A DNA stretch of 64,000 bases, taken from positions 49,760 through 113,759 of the forward strand of contig NZ_MVID01000022.1 in NCBI RefSeq assembly GCF_002086815.1. Reading direction: 5' to 3'. A program made the translations under genes and the position numbers. The notes beneath the pieces were generated by a model. It was given only the letters and a program-made list of their open reading frames with translations, ran no database searches and was not told the DNA's origin. Origin of the DNA: Mycolicibacterium parafortuitum. Lineage in GTDB: Bacteria; Actinomycetota; Actinomycetes; Mycobacteriales; Mycobacteriaceae. Below are positions 16,803 through 24,429 of the stretch, in pieces; position 1 is the first letter of the stretch, and every line of letters begins with the position of its first letter.

Positions 16803-17119
16803 TTGACCGTCACGTCCGGGGTGTCGGGGACGGCTTGGCAGGTGAGCACGTATCCCTCGGCGACCTCGTCCTCGGTCAGTGCGTCGTTGACCCGCATGGT
16901 CGCGGTGCCGGTGGTCAGCAGGGCCATGCAGGTGCCGCAGTTACCGGCTTCGCACGAGAACGGGGGGCCCATCCCGGCCCGGCGTGCGCTCTCCAGCAGG
17001 GTCTCCCCGGGCCGGTTCGCGACGGTGGCGGCGTTGCCGTCCAACTGGATGGTGATCGTGCCCTGCACGGCCGTCTCGGTCACTGCGGACCCCGTTCCCG
17101 GTGTCTGCGGGTCGGTCAT
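16790..17119 (-). CDS. Plant-type 2Fe-2S ferredoxin
   Basis: A 109-residue ferredoxin. Cluster ligands are C56, C61, C64 and C94 (C-x4-C-x2-C-x29-C) in FSCEAGNCGTCMALL and VLTCQ. There is a 20-residue Thr-rich lead before the fold. I chose the ATG at MTDPQTPGTG because a GAGAGAGGG ribosome site lies just before it; an upstream in-frame ATG lies near the operator palindrome. It resembles the ferredoxin domain of KshB-like reductases but without the flavin part. It could feed electrons to the Rieske oxygenase or a P450. It is divergent from a fadD gene. Confidence 0.88.
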   Translation of the reverse strand: MTDPQTPGTGSAVTETAVQGTITIQLDGNAATVANRPGETLLESARRAGMGPPFSCEAGNCGTCMALLTTGTATMRVNDALTEDEVAEGYVLTCQAVPDTPDVTVNYDE

Positions 17120-17141
17120 ATGACCCTCTCTCGACATTGTC

Positions 17142-17171
17142 ATTCTGATAATAGGAGAATACTATTCTCCT
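17142..17171. promoter_or_regulatory. Shared operator, best copy, between ferredoxin and fadD
   Basis: AGGAGAAT-ACT-ATTCTCCT is a perfect 8-bp-arm palindrome at 17153-17171. A third half-site ATTCTGA lies at 17142-17148, exactly 22 bases before ATTCTCC. The centre contains TACTAT, a TANNNT -10-like hexamer, so a bound dimer would cover the promoter. The site lies 60 bases before fadD and 34 bases before the ferredoxin start, and could control both. Confidence 0.65.
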
Positions 17172-17229
17172 CGACAAACGCTACTCCTCTCACCCATCAT
17201 CCACGACCTGCGGAAGGGGCGCGCGCGAC

Positions 17230-18642
17230 GTGAGTGATCCGATGGCGCTCGCCTTCGAGGATCGGCAATACTCGCTCGCCGACCTCGACGCGCTGGCCGG
17301 CGGGATGGCCGCGACACTGCGTCGCAGCGGTGTCGTCCCAGGGACTCGAGTGGCGGTCATGTCGTCGAACCGGCCCGAGTTCGTCGTCGCGCTGCGCGCG
17401 ATCTGGCGGCTCGGCGCGGCCGGCGTGCTGCTGAGTCCGGCCTGGAAGCAGACCGAGGTCACCCACGCCCTGTCGCTGACCGGGGCGACGCACGCCGTCG
17501 GGGATCACCCGGTGCTGGCCGACGCGATGCCGATGTTGTCGCTCGACGACGAGATCGTGGCGGCCGATCATCCCGCCGAGCCCGTCGCCCCCGACGCGGA
17601 CGCGGTGTTCGTTTTCAGTTCCGGCACCACGGGGATGCCGAAGGCGGTCCGGCACGCCCACGGCTCGCTGGCCGTCGCGATCCGGCATTGGCGGGACGCG
17701 CTCGGTCTGACGTCGGCGGACCGGATGCAGGTGATGACCCCGCCTTCGCACATCCTCGGGTTGCTCAACATCGTCATGGCGCTCGACACCGGCGCCTGGA
17801 TCAGGTTGCACCGCCGCTTCGACATCGACGCGATGCTGCGTCACATCGAATCCGACCGCATCACCATCGAGATGGCCGTCGCGCCGATCGCGCTGGCACT
17901 GTCGGCGCACCCGAATCTGGAACACCACGACCTGTCGTCGTTGCGCTACATCATGTGGTGCGCCACCCCGGTCACGGGGAGCGTGGCCGAGGCCGTCACC
18001 GCGCGGACCGGGGTCAACTGGGTCACCGCCTACGGGGCCAGCGAGCTACCGGTGATCTCGTGCAACGAGCTGCAGCACGCGCGGCTCGACACCGTCGGCC
18101 GGGCCGTTGCCGGCGTGGACATCCGCGTCGTGTCCCTGGCGACCGGCGAGGTCCTGGGACCGGGCGGCGAGGGCGAGATCCAGGTCCGCTCGGAATCGGC
18201 GATGGCCGGTTATCTGCCCGATCAGTGGACCGCGGAAGCGTTTTCGGGTGACTGGTATCGCACCGGCGACGTCGGCACCCTCGATCCCGACGGTTGGCTG
18301 CGCATCACCGACCGCGCCAAGGAGATGATCAAGGTGCGCGGGTTCCAGGTCGCGCCCGCCGAGATCGAAGCGGTGCTGCACGGACATCCCGTCGTCGAGG
18401 ACTGCGCGGTGTTCGGGGTGCCCGCCGACGACGGCGAGGCGATCATCGCGGCGGTGACGGTCAACGGTCCCGTCGACACCGGGGCACTCGCCGACCTGGT
18501 CGGTGACCGGCTCGCCTCCTACAAACGACCGAGCCGGGTCGTGGTGGTCGACGAAATCCCGCGCCTGCCTTCGGGCAAGGCGCTCCGGCGAGTGTTACGG
18601 GAGCGTGCGATGAGTGCGCACACTGAGAGCGGAGACAGCTGA
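17230..18642 (+). CDS. FadD-type acyl-CoA synthetase (short form)
   Basis: A 470-residue ANL ligase, on the short side for the family. The N-terminal part is trimmed, starting directly with FEDRQYSLADLDALAGG. The P-loop is VFSSGTTGMPKAVRHAHG, the adenylate block is WVTAYGASELPVIS, the hinge is GWLRITDRAKEMIKVRGFQVAP, and the catalytic Lys block is LPSGKALRRVL. The GTG start follows a GAAGGGG ribosome site. The stop overlaps the next ATG by one base. It begins a FadD-FadE-FadE-EchA operon that can carry one acid through activation, dehydrogenation and a crotonase step. Confidence 0.87.
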   Translation: MSDPMALAFEDRQYSLADLDALAGGMAATLRRSGVVPGTRVAVMSSNRPEFVVALRAIWRLGAAGVLLSPAWKQTEVTHALSLTGATHAVGDHPVLADAMPMLSLDDEIVAADHPAEPVAPDADAVFVFSSGTTGMPKAVRHAHGSLAVAIRHWRDALGLTSADRMQVMTPPSHILGLLNIVMALDTGAWIRLHRRFDIDAMLRHIESDRITIEMAVAPIALALSAHPNLEHHDLSSLRYIMWCATPVTGSVAEAVTARTGVNWVTAYGASELPVISCNELQHARLDTVGRAVAGVDIRVVSLATGEVLGPGGEGEIQVRSESAMAGYLPDQWTAEAFSGDWYRTGDVGTLDPDGWLRITDRAKEMIKVRGFQVAPAEIEAVLHGHPVVEDCAVFGVPADDGEAIIAAVTVNGPVDTGALADLVGDRLASYKRPSRVVVVDEIPRLPSGKALRRVLRERAMSAHTESGDS

Positions 18643-19457
18643 TGGACGTCCGGTTGACCAGTGAGCAGCGGCAGCTGCGTGATGCGGCCGCGGAGGTGGC
18701 GGCGGACTTCGGTCCCGGGTCGGTCGCCGATCTCGACGCCACCACCCGTCGGGCACGACTCGAAAAGGCCGTCGACGCCACCGGATTCCGGACGCTGCGC
18801 TCCGACGGGGCGTCGGCGGTCGAGGTCGCGATCGTCGCCGAGGAGTTCGGCCGGGGGCTCGTCGACGTGCCGTTCCTGGGTCCGGTGCTCGCCGACGACC
18901 TGCACCGTCGCCTGGGCCACGCACCGTCGGACGGCGGGTCCGGTCCGGCGACGGTCGACCTGACCGGAAGCCTCGCCGGCGCGGTCGAATCCCCGGCGGA
19001 ACTGGCCGATCTACCCGACGAGGATTCCGGCCGGTGGTACGCGCTCGCGTTGGCCGCCACCACCGCCGACATCCTCGGTGCCGCCCGCGGAACCCAGGCG
19101 CTGGCCACCGAGTACGCGAAGGTCCGTGCACAGTACGGGGCCACCATCGGGTCCTACCAGGCTGTTGCACACATGCTCGCCGAGAGTGAGGCGCTGATCG
19201 AGGGGTCCATCAGCGTGTCGCGGCACGGCGCCTGGGCTGTCGACGAGCTTCCGGTGGACGAGGCGATCGAGGCCGCCCGAATCGCCAAGATCTACTGTGC
19301 GCGAGCCGCGTTGGCGGTCTGCGAGACCTCGATCCAGGTGCACGGCGGTATCGGCAACACCTGGGAGTGCCTGGCCCACATCTATCTGCGTCGCGTGCTG
19401 GCCGCCACCGAGGCATGGCCCGCCAAGCTGGAGGAGTTGACCATTGGACTTTCGTGA
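18642..19457 (+). CDS. Acyl-CoA dehydrogenase, small subunit of split enzyme
   Basis: A 271-residue, shortened acyl-CoA dehydrogenase. It keeps the N-terminal helical start MDVRLTSEQRQLRDAAAEV, a reduced middle domain, and the C-terminal segments VRAQYGATIGSYQAVAHMLAE and SIQVHGGIGNTWECLAHIYLRR. The beta domain with the usual EPGAGSD motif is absent. In mycobacteria such proteins pair with a full-length partner to form an alpha2-beta2 enzyme (ChsE type). The partner follows at once, overlapping by 14 bases. This arrangement is typical for ring- or branched-chain acyl-CoAs. Confidence 0.85.
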   Translation: MDVRLTSEQRQLRDAAAEVAADFGPGSVADLDATTRRARLEKAVDATGFRTLRSDGASAVEVAIVAEEFGRGLVDVPFLGPVLADDLHRRLGHAPSDGGSGPATVDLTGSLAGAVESPAELADLPDEDSGRWYALALAATTADILGAARGTQALATEYAKVRAQYGATIGSYQAVAHMLAESEALIEGSISVSRHGAWAVDELPVDEAIEAARIAKIYCARAALAVCETSIQVHGGIGNTWECLAHIYLRRVLAATEAWPAKLEELTIGLS

Positions 19458-20529
19458 TTCGCCCGACGAGGCCGCGTTCCGGCAACGGCTGCGCGACTGG
19501 CTGAAAGAGCAGAAGGGCAAGTTCCCCACCTCCGGTGACGCCTACTGGGCGAAGGCGGGGGAGTGGCACCAGGCGTTGTTCGAGGCCGGGTTCTTCGGCA
19601 CGTCGTGGCCGAAGGCCTATGGCGGCCAGGATCTTCCGCCGGTCTACGACGTCATCGTCGACGAGGAGATCGCCAAGGCCGGTGCCCCGGCACGGCCCAG
19701 CCTGGGCTATCTGGTCGTCGGACTGAGCCACCACGGCAGCGAGGAACTGCGGCAGCGATTCCTGCCCGGCATGATCAACGGCACCGAGCGGTGGTGCCAG
19801 GGCTTCTCCGAGCCCGGAGCCGGATCCGATCTGGCGTCGCTGACCACGACGGCGGTCCAGGACGGCGACGAGTACATCATCCACGGGCACAAGATCTGGA
19901 CGAGCTATTCCGATGTCGCGGACTGGTGTTTGGTGCTGGCGCGCACCGACAAGGACGTGCCGAAACACAAGGGCATTTCGGCGTTCATCGTCAGCATGCA
20001 CCAGCCGGGCATCGAGCAGCGGCCGCTGAAGATGATCAGCGGGGTCACCAAGGAGTTCGGTCAGGTCAGCTTCGACGGGGCGCGGGTACCGGCCGAGAAC
20101 ATGGTCGGCGCGCCCGGTGAGGGCTGGAAGCTGGCGATGACCGTCGTCAGCCACGAACGCGAGCCCTCCACGCTCGGATTCTCGGCGCGGTACGGAAAGA
20201 CGGTGCGGCAGATGGCCGCCGGACTGGACGGCACGCCGCCGGACGAATTGCGGTGGGCCTGGGTGCAGACCGAGATGCTGCGGCTGCACGTGCGCAGGCG
20301 GCTGTCGGAGCAGCTCGACGGGCTCACGCACGGTCCGCAGGGCTCGCTGGACAAGCTCCTGATGACCTGGGTCGAGCAGTCGGTGGGCCACGCCGCGCTG
20401 GCGACGGTCGGCACCGGCGACGAGGAGCTGTTCGGGGCCTACATGTACAGCCGGGCGCAGAGCGTCATGGGCGGCACGTCGCAGATTCAGAAGAACATCA
20501 TCGCGCAGCGGATCTTGGGATTGGGATAG
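19444..20529 (+). CDS. Acyl-CoA dehydrogenase, large subunit of split enzyme
   Basis: A 361-residue acyl-CoA dehydrogenase. The start must be TTG (LDFRDSPDEAAFRQRLRDW) because an in-frame stop lies one codon upstream. Flavin and substrate motifs are WCQGFSEPGAGSDLASLTT and IHGHKIWTSYSD. The C-terminus is GGTSQIQKNIIAQRILGLG, with Gly where MCAD has the catalytic Glu. A Glu in SHEREPSTLG is the alternative base. The 14-base overlap with the small-subunit gene supports an obligate complex. Confidence 0.87.
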   Translation: MDFRDSPDEAAFRQRLRDWLKEQKGKFPTSGDAYWAKAGEWHQALFEAGFFGTSWPKAYGGQDLPPVYDVIVDEEIAKAGAPARPSLGYLVVGLSHHGSEELRQRFLPGMINGTERWCQGFSEPGAGSDLASLTTTAVQDGDEYIIHGHKIWTSYSDVADWCLVLARTDKDVPKHKGISAFIVSMHQPGIEQRPLKMISGVTKEFGQVSFDGARVPAENMVGAPGEGWKLAMTVVSHEREPSTLGFSARYGKTVRQMAAGLDGTPPDELRWAWVQTEMLRLHVRRRLSEQLDGLTHGPQGSLDKLLMTWVEQSVGHAALATVGTGDEELFGAYMYSRAQSVMGGTSQIQKNIIAQRILGLG

Positions 20530-20537
20530 GAAACCAT

Positions 20538-21302
20538 ATGTACGGAATGCCAGACGAAATCGACGTCACCGCCGACGGTGCCCTGCGCATCATCACGCTG
20601 AACCGTCCCGACGATCTCAACGCGGTCAACGACAACCTCCACGTCGGGCTGGCCAAGATCTGGGATGAGCTCAACGAGGACACCGGCGCACGCGCGGCGG
20701 TCATCACCGGTGCGGGGCGGGCGTTTTCGGCCGGCGGCGACTTCAACTACCTCGACGAACTGCGCAACGATGAAGCGCTGCGGCAGAAGACGATCAAGCA
20801 CGGCCGTGATCTCGTGATCGGCATGGTGCGCTGCCGGATCCCGCTGATCGCGGCGGTGAACGGGCCCGCGGTCGGGCTGGGCTGCAGCCTGGCGGCGTTG
20901 TCGGACATGGTCTACATCGCGGAGAACGCGTTCTTCGCCGATCCGCATGTGTCGATCGGGTTGGTCGCCGCCGACGGCGGACCGCTGGTGTGGGGTTCGC
21001 AGATCAGCCTGTTGCAGGCCAAGGAGTTCGCGCTGACCGGGGTGCGGATCAAGGCGCAGCGCGCGGTCGAACTCGGATTGGCCAACCATGTGGTCGAGGA
21101 TCCGCTCGCCGAGGCGATCGCATGCGCGAAGAAGATGCTCGACCTGCCGCAGCAGGCGGTCGAGGCCACCAAGCGGTTGATGAACATCCAGCTGGAGAAG
21201 TCGGTGATGGCGTCACTGGACTACGCCAACCTCGCCGAGTACGTGTCCTTCGGGACAACGGATTTCAACCGGATCGTCGACGGCCTGATCGCCAAGAAGT
21301 AG
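20538..21302 (+). CDS. Crotonase-superfamily protein (EchA) without canonical catalytic glutamates
   Basis: A 254-residue enoyl-CoA hydratase/isomerase-fold protein. The oxyanion-hole segments are AFSAGGDFNYL and NGPAVGLGCSLAALSD. The two Glu residues of hydratases (Glu144 and Glu164 of rat ECH) fall at S117 and H137, so plain hydration is unlikely. The GLVAADGGPLVW segment recurs in some mycobacterial EchA proteins. It may be an isomerase, hydrolase or C-C lyase. It lies eight bases after the FadE pair, whose product it may use. Confidence 0.8.
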   Translation: MYGMPDEIDVTADGALRIITLNRPDDLNAVNDNLHVGLAKIWDELNEDTGARAAVITGAGRAFSAGGDFNYLDELRNDEALRQKTIKHGRDLVIGMVRCRIPLIAAVNGPAVGLGCSLAALSDMVYIAENAFFADPHVSIGLVAADGGPLVWGSQISLLQAKEFALTGVRIKAQRAVELGLANHVVEDPLAEAIACAKKMLDLPQQAVEATKRLMNIQLEKSVMASLDYANLAEYVSFGTTDFNRIVDGLIAKK

Positions 21303-21313
21303 TCGCCCCGCGC

Positions 21314-22066
21314 TCAGCGGGTGAGCTCTTCGGAACGTTGGATCGTGCCGGTGATGCCTGACGCGTCCTGTCGGGCGAGGAACACCGCGGCGTCGGCCAT
21401 CGCCTCCGGAGGCTCGACCATCTCCGGCGGGATCTGCATGCCCGCACCGCCGGCCTGCCAGCCCTCCGTGAGCACCACGCGTGACGGGCTCAGGCAGTTG
21501 ACCGCGATGTTGTCGGCGCGCAGATCGGCGGCGAGCCCCAGGTATAGCCGCTCGGCGGCGGCCTTGGACACCCAGTAGGCATTGGCGCCTTGGTCGGTCA
21601 TCGTGACACCGGTGGTGGTGACCGCGATCAGCGAACCGCCGCCGCGGGCACGCACGTGCGGGATCACGGCCTTGGTGACGAGGAAGACGCCGGTGGTGTT
21701 GACGTCCAGGCACAACTGCCAGCGCTTCAGTGGGGTGGACTCGATCGGGCCGAGCCACAGCACGCCCGCGTTCGCGACGAGGATGTCGATTCCGCCGAAT
21801 TCGGTGACCGTCGCGGCCACGGCTGCCTCGACCGACTCCTCGCTGGTGACGTCACAGACCACCGGCAGCGCGCGCCCGCCCTCGTCGGTGATGCGTTGGG
21901 CGACAGAGCCGATGGTGCCGGGCAGCTTGCCCTCGTGTTCGGAGCGCGCCGCCACGGCCACCGCGGCGCCGGCGCGCGCCAGCGCCACGGCCACCGTGGC
22001 GCCGATGCCACGGCTGGCGCCGGCAACGAACGCGACCTTGCCGTGCAGCGACGCGGACGGGTTCAC
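21314..22066 (-). CDS. Short-chain dehydrogenase/reductase
   Basis: A 250-residue classical SDR. The cofactor motif is AGASRGIGATVAVALA with an RSEHEGKLPGTI insert after beta-2. It has VANAGVLWLG in place of NNAG, and YWVSK as the catalytic Tyr-Lys pair. The residue at the usual Ser position is in VTTTGV, so Thr would have to serve. The GTG start overlaps the stop of the upstream SDR gene by four bases, so the two are one operon. It probably oxidises a hydroxyacyl-CoA or alcohol intermediate. Confidence 0.8.
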   Translation of the reverse strand: MNPSASLHGKVAFVAGASRGIGATVAVALARAGAAVAVAARSEHEGKLPGTIGSVAQRITDEGGRALPVVCDVTSEESVEAAVAATVTEFGGIDILVANAGVLWLGPIESTPLKRWQLCLDVNTTGVFLVTKAVIPHVRARGGGSLIAVTTTGVTMTDQGANAYWVSKAAAERLYLGLAADLRADNIAVNCLSPSRVVLTEGWQAGGAGMQIPPEMVEPPEAMADAAVFLARQDASGITGTIQRSEELTR

Positions 22067-22827
22067 TTCGGCGGGAACCGCAGCGCCCCGTCGAGCCGGA
22101 TGATCTCGCCGTTGAGGTAGTCGTTCTCGATGATGCTCTGTGCCAGCTGCGCGTACTCGGTCGCACGGCCCATCCGCTTCGGGAACGGCACCTGCGGGCC
22201 CCAGTACTGCTCGAGTTGGTCGGCGGCCTGGCCGTAGGCCGGCGTGTTGATGGTGCCGGGGGCAATGGTGACCACCCGAATCCCCAACGGCGACAGATCA
22301 CGAGCGGCGACCAGCGTCATGCCCAGCACGCCGCCCTTGGCCGCCGCGTACGGCAGTTGGCCGATCTGTCCCTCGTAGCCGGCGATCGACGCGGTGTTCA
22401 CGATGACGCCGCGTGCGCCTTCCTCCAGCGGCTCGGATTTGGCGATCTCCGCCGCCGCCAGGCGCATCACGTTGAACACCGCGGTCAGGTAGAACTCGAT
22501 CGTCTTCTTGAACCCGTCGAGGTCCAGCGGAGAGCCGTCCTTGCCGATCAACCGGCCGCCGCTGGCGGGTCCGCCGTGGGTGTCGACCGAGATGCGGAAC
22601 GGCCCAAGCGATGTCGCCTCGGCGATCGCGGCGTTGACGGACTCCTCGGAGGTCGCGTCGGTCCGTACGTAGCGCACCCCGAGCTCGGATTCCAGCGCCT
22701 TGCCCTTGTCGTCGGCCAGATCGGCGACGACGACCTTGGCTCCCGCGCCCGCCAGGCGGCGCACTGTGGCCTCTCCCAGACCGCCGGCACCGCCGACGAC
22801 CAGGGCTGAGCTTCCGGCGATCTGCAT
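22063..22827 (-). CDS. HSD10-like 3-hydroxyacyl-CoA dehydrogenase (SDR)
   Basis: A 254-residue SDR closely similar in layout to HSD17B10, the 3-hydroxy-2-methylbutyryl-CoA dehydrogenase. The shared signature runs from RGVIVNTASIAGYEGQIGQ through YAAAKGGVLGMTL, and ends with IIENDYLNGEIIRLDGALR. The Gly motif is GGAGGLGEATVRRLA. The chosen ATG (MQIAGSSALVVGG) follows a GGGAGGT ribosome site. It is the first gene of an SDR pair divergent from meaB, with an operator copy between. A role in branched acyl-CoA oxidation is likely. Confidence 0.85.
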   Translation of the reverse strand: MQIAGSSALVVGGAGGLGEATVRRLAGAGAKVVVADLADDKGKALESELGVRYVRTDATSEESVNAAIAEATSLGPFRISVDTHGGPASGGRLIGKDGSPLDLDGFKKTIEFYLTAVFNVMRLAAAEIAKSEPLEEGARGVIVNTASIAGYEGQIGQLPYAAAKGGVLGMTLVAARDLSPLGIRVVTIAPGTINTPAYGQAADQLEQYWGPQVPFPKRMGRATEYAQLAQSIIENDYLNGEIIRLDGALRFPPK

Positions 22828-22860
22828 CGGGACCTCCCTGAAATGAAGACTCTCTACAGC

Positions 22861-22877
22861 GGAGAATAACATTCTCG
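22861..22877. promoter_or_regulatory. Shared operator between SDR pair and meaB
   Basis: GAGAAT-AAC-ATTCTC is perfect at 22862-22876 and is flanked by a further partial match, AGC and GCT. The centre contains TAACAT, usable as a -10 hexamer. It lies 34 bases before the SDR start and 37 before the meaB start, so one dimer could control both directions. Confidence 0.6.
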
Positions 22878-22913
22878 CTGTGGGAACGGTCAGCGACGTG
22901 AAAAGGAAATCGC

Positions 22914-23834
22914 GTGCGTACTCTGTCTGACGTGACGATCGACGAGCTCATCGCCGCTGCTCGGGGCGGGTCGCAGCGCGCCACCGGCCGGCTGCTCAGC
23001 TTCGTGGAGAGCCCGAGACGCGGGGAGGTGCTCGACGCGCTCGGGCCGGTCACCTCGGCGCGCGTGCTCGGGATCACCGGCCCACCGGGGGCGGGGAAGT
23101 CGACGACCGTCGGCGCGCTGGTCGGGGCGTACCGGGCGGGCGGCAAACGCGTCGCAGTGCTCGCCGTCGACCCGTCGTCGCCCTACAGCGGCGGCGCGCT
23201 GCTCGGTGACCGGATCCGGATGGCGGCCCACATCAACGATCCCGACGTACTGATCCGCTCGGTGGCCACCCGCGGGCACCTCGGCGGGCTCGCCGCGGCG
23301 GTGCCCGCGGCGATCACACTGCTCTCGGCGCTCGGGTACGACCTGGTGATCCTGGAGACGGTCGGCGTCGGGCAGTCCGAGATCGAGATCGCCGCGGTGG
23401 CCGATCCGACCGTCGTGGTGCTCAATCCCGGTGCGGGGGACGCGATTCAGGCGGCGAAGGCGGGACTGCTGGAAGTCGCCGACATCGTGGTGGTGAACAA
23501 GGCCGATCGGGACGGCGCCGACCAGACGGTGCGGGACCTGCGCGGCGAGACCGACGTGCCGATCCTCAAGCTCATCGCCGCCCAGAACGTCGGTATCACG
23601 GAGTTCGTCGACGCGATCGACACCCACCACCGCGCCGACACCCCGCGGCGCCGCTCGGCGCGGGCGCGGTCGCAGATCCTGTCACTGGCGCAGACACTGC
23701 TGCGCAATCACCCGGACCTGGATCGACTGGCCGACTCGGTGGCCACCGGCGCCGAGGACGCCTACACCGCCGCGGAGCGTCTGTTCGCCGCCGATGTCTC
23801 AGAGGGCAGGTCCAGCATCCGCCGTGACATCTGA
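22914..23834 (+). CDS. meaB: MeaB/ArgK-type GTPase, chaperone of the B12-dependent mutase
   Basis: A 306-residue G3E-family GTPase that gates cofactor loading and protects adenosylcobalamin mutases. Motifs are Walker A GITGPPGAGKST, DPSSPYSGGALLGDRIRM (typical of MeaB), ETVGVGQSE, and NKAD for guanine specificity. The GTG start follows an AAAAGGA ribosome site. It is separated from the mutase genes at 12669-14679 but is controlled through the same type of operator, so it probably serves that enzyme. Its 3-prime end overlaps a convergent tetR gene by 73 bases. Confidence 0.9.
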   Translation: MRTLSDVTIDELIAAARGGSQRATGRLLSFVESPRRGEVLDALGPVTSARVLGITGPPGAGKSTTVGALVGAYRAGGKRVAVLAVDPSSPYSGGALLGDRIRMAAHINDPDVLIRSVATRGHLGGLAAAVPAAITLLSALGYDLVILETVGVGQSEIEIAAVADPTVVVLNPGAGDAIQAAKAGLLEVADIVVVNKADRDGADQTVRDLRGETDVPILKLIAAQNVGITEFVDAIDTHHRADTPRRRSARARSQILSLAQTLLRNHPDLDRLADSVATGAEDAYTAAERLFAADVSEGRSSIRRDI

Positions 23835-24376
23835 ATGAGCTGCGCGCGTAAGGTTTCCGCATCCAGATCGGCGACCAGCGGATGCATGACGGCCACACTG
23901 ATCGCGCTGGACAGCATCGCGGCGTGCACGCGCGCCTCCACCCCGGACTCGGTGCCCAGCAGCGCCGCGTAGAGGCGTTCGATGAACCGTTGGAACGGTT
24001 CGTGTTCGGCCTGCAACCGGATGATGACCGGGTCGAACTGCAGCACGCTGACCACGCCGCGCCGTTCGACGGCCTGGTCGATCATCTGGTGCAACAGGAT
24101 CTCGCGCGAGCGCAGGCCGTGTCCCTCGGCTTCGGCGGCGTCGAGGGCGGGTTCGAGGCTGCTCAGTTCGCGCTCGGTGATCGCGATGACGATCTCTTCC
24201 TTGGTCTTGAACTGGCGGTAGACCGCGGCTTTCGTGACACCCATCGCGTCGGCGATCATCTGCAGCGAGGTGCCGCTGACGCCGCGCTCGGCGATGAGTT
24301 TCAGCGCGGCGTCGAGGACCCGGGTCTGGGCCGCGGTGCGCTTGACGGCGCTGAAGCTTCCCTCGGTCCCGGTCAT
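23762..24376 (-). CDS. TetR/AcrR-family transcriptional regulator
   Basis: A 204-residue regulator. The DNA-binding domain spans about residues 14-60, with helix 3 at TKAAVYRQFKTKEEI. The ligand domain includes a HQMIDQAVERRGVVSVLQFD helix. It lies 53 bases after the flavoprotein gene and probably belongs to the IclR-flavoprotein-TetR transcript. Its last 73 bases are antisense to the end of meaB. It is one of three TetR candidates for the GAGAAT-type operator. Confidence 0.85.
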   Translation of the reverse strand: MTGTEGSFSAVKRTAAQTRVLDAALKLIAERGVSGTSLQMIADAMGVTKAAVYRQFKTKEEIVIAITERELSSLEPALDAAEAEGHGLRSREILLHQMIDQAVERRGVVSVLQFDPVIIRLQAEHEPFQRFIERLYAALLGTESGVEARVHAAMLSSAISVAVMHPLVADLDAETLRAQLIQMSRRMLDLPSETSAANRRSAAV

Positions 24377-24429
24377 CCCGTCGAGGATAGTCGACCGGCC
24401 CCGGGTGCGGTTGCCGATCGGCTACCGGG

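Noticed and set aside
17142..17171. KstR or KstR2 binding site
   Set aside because: The recalled consensus patterns with AAC-GTT or CAAG-CTTG cores are not present; the core here is GAGAAT-ATTCTC.
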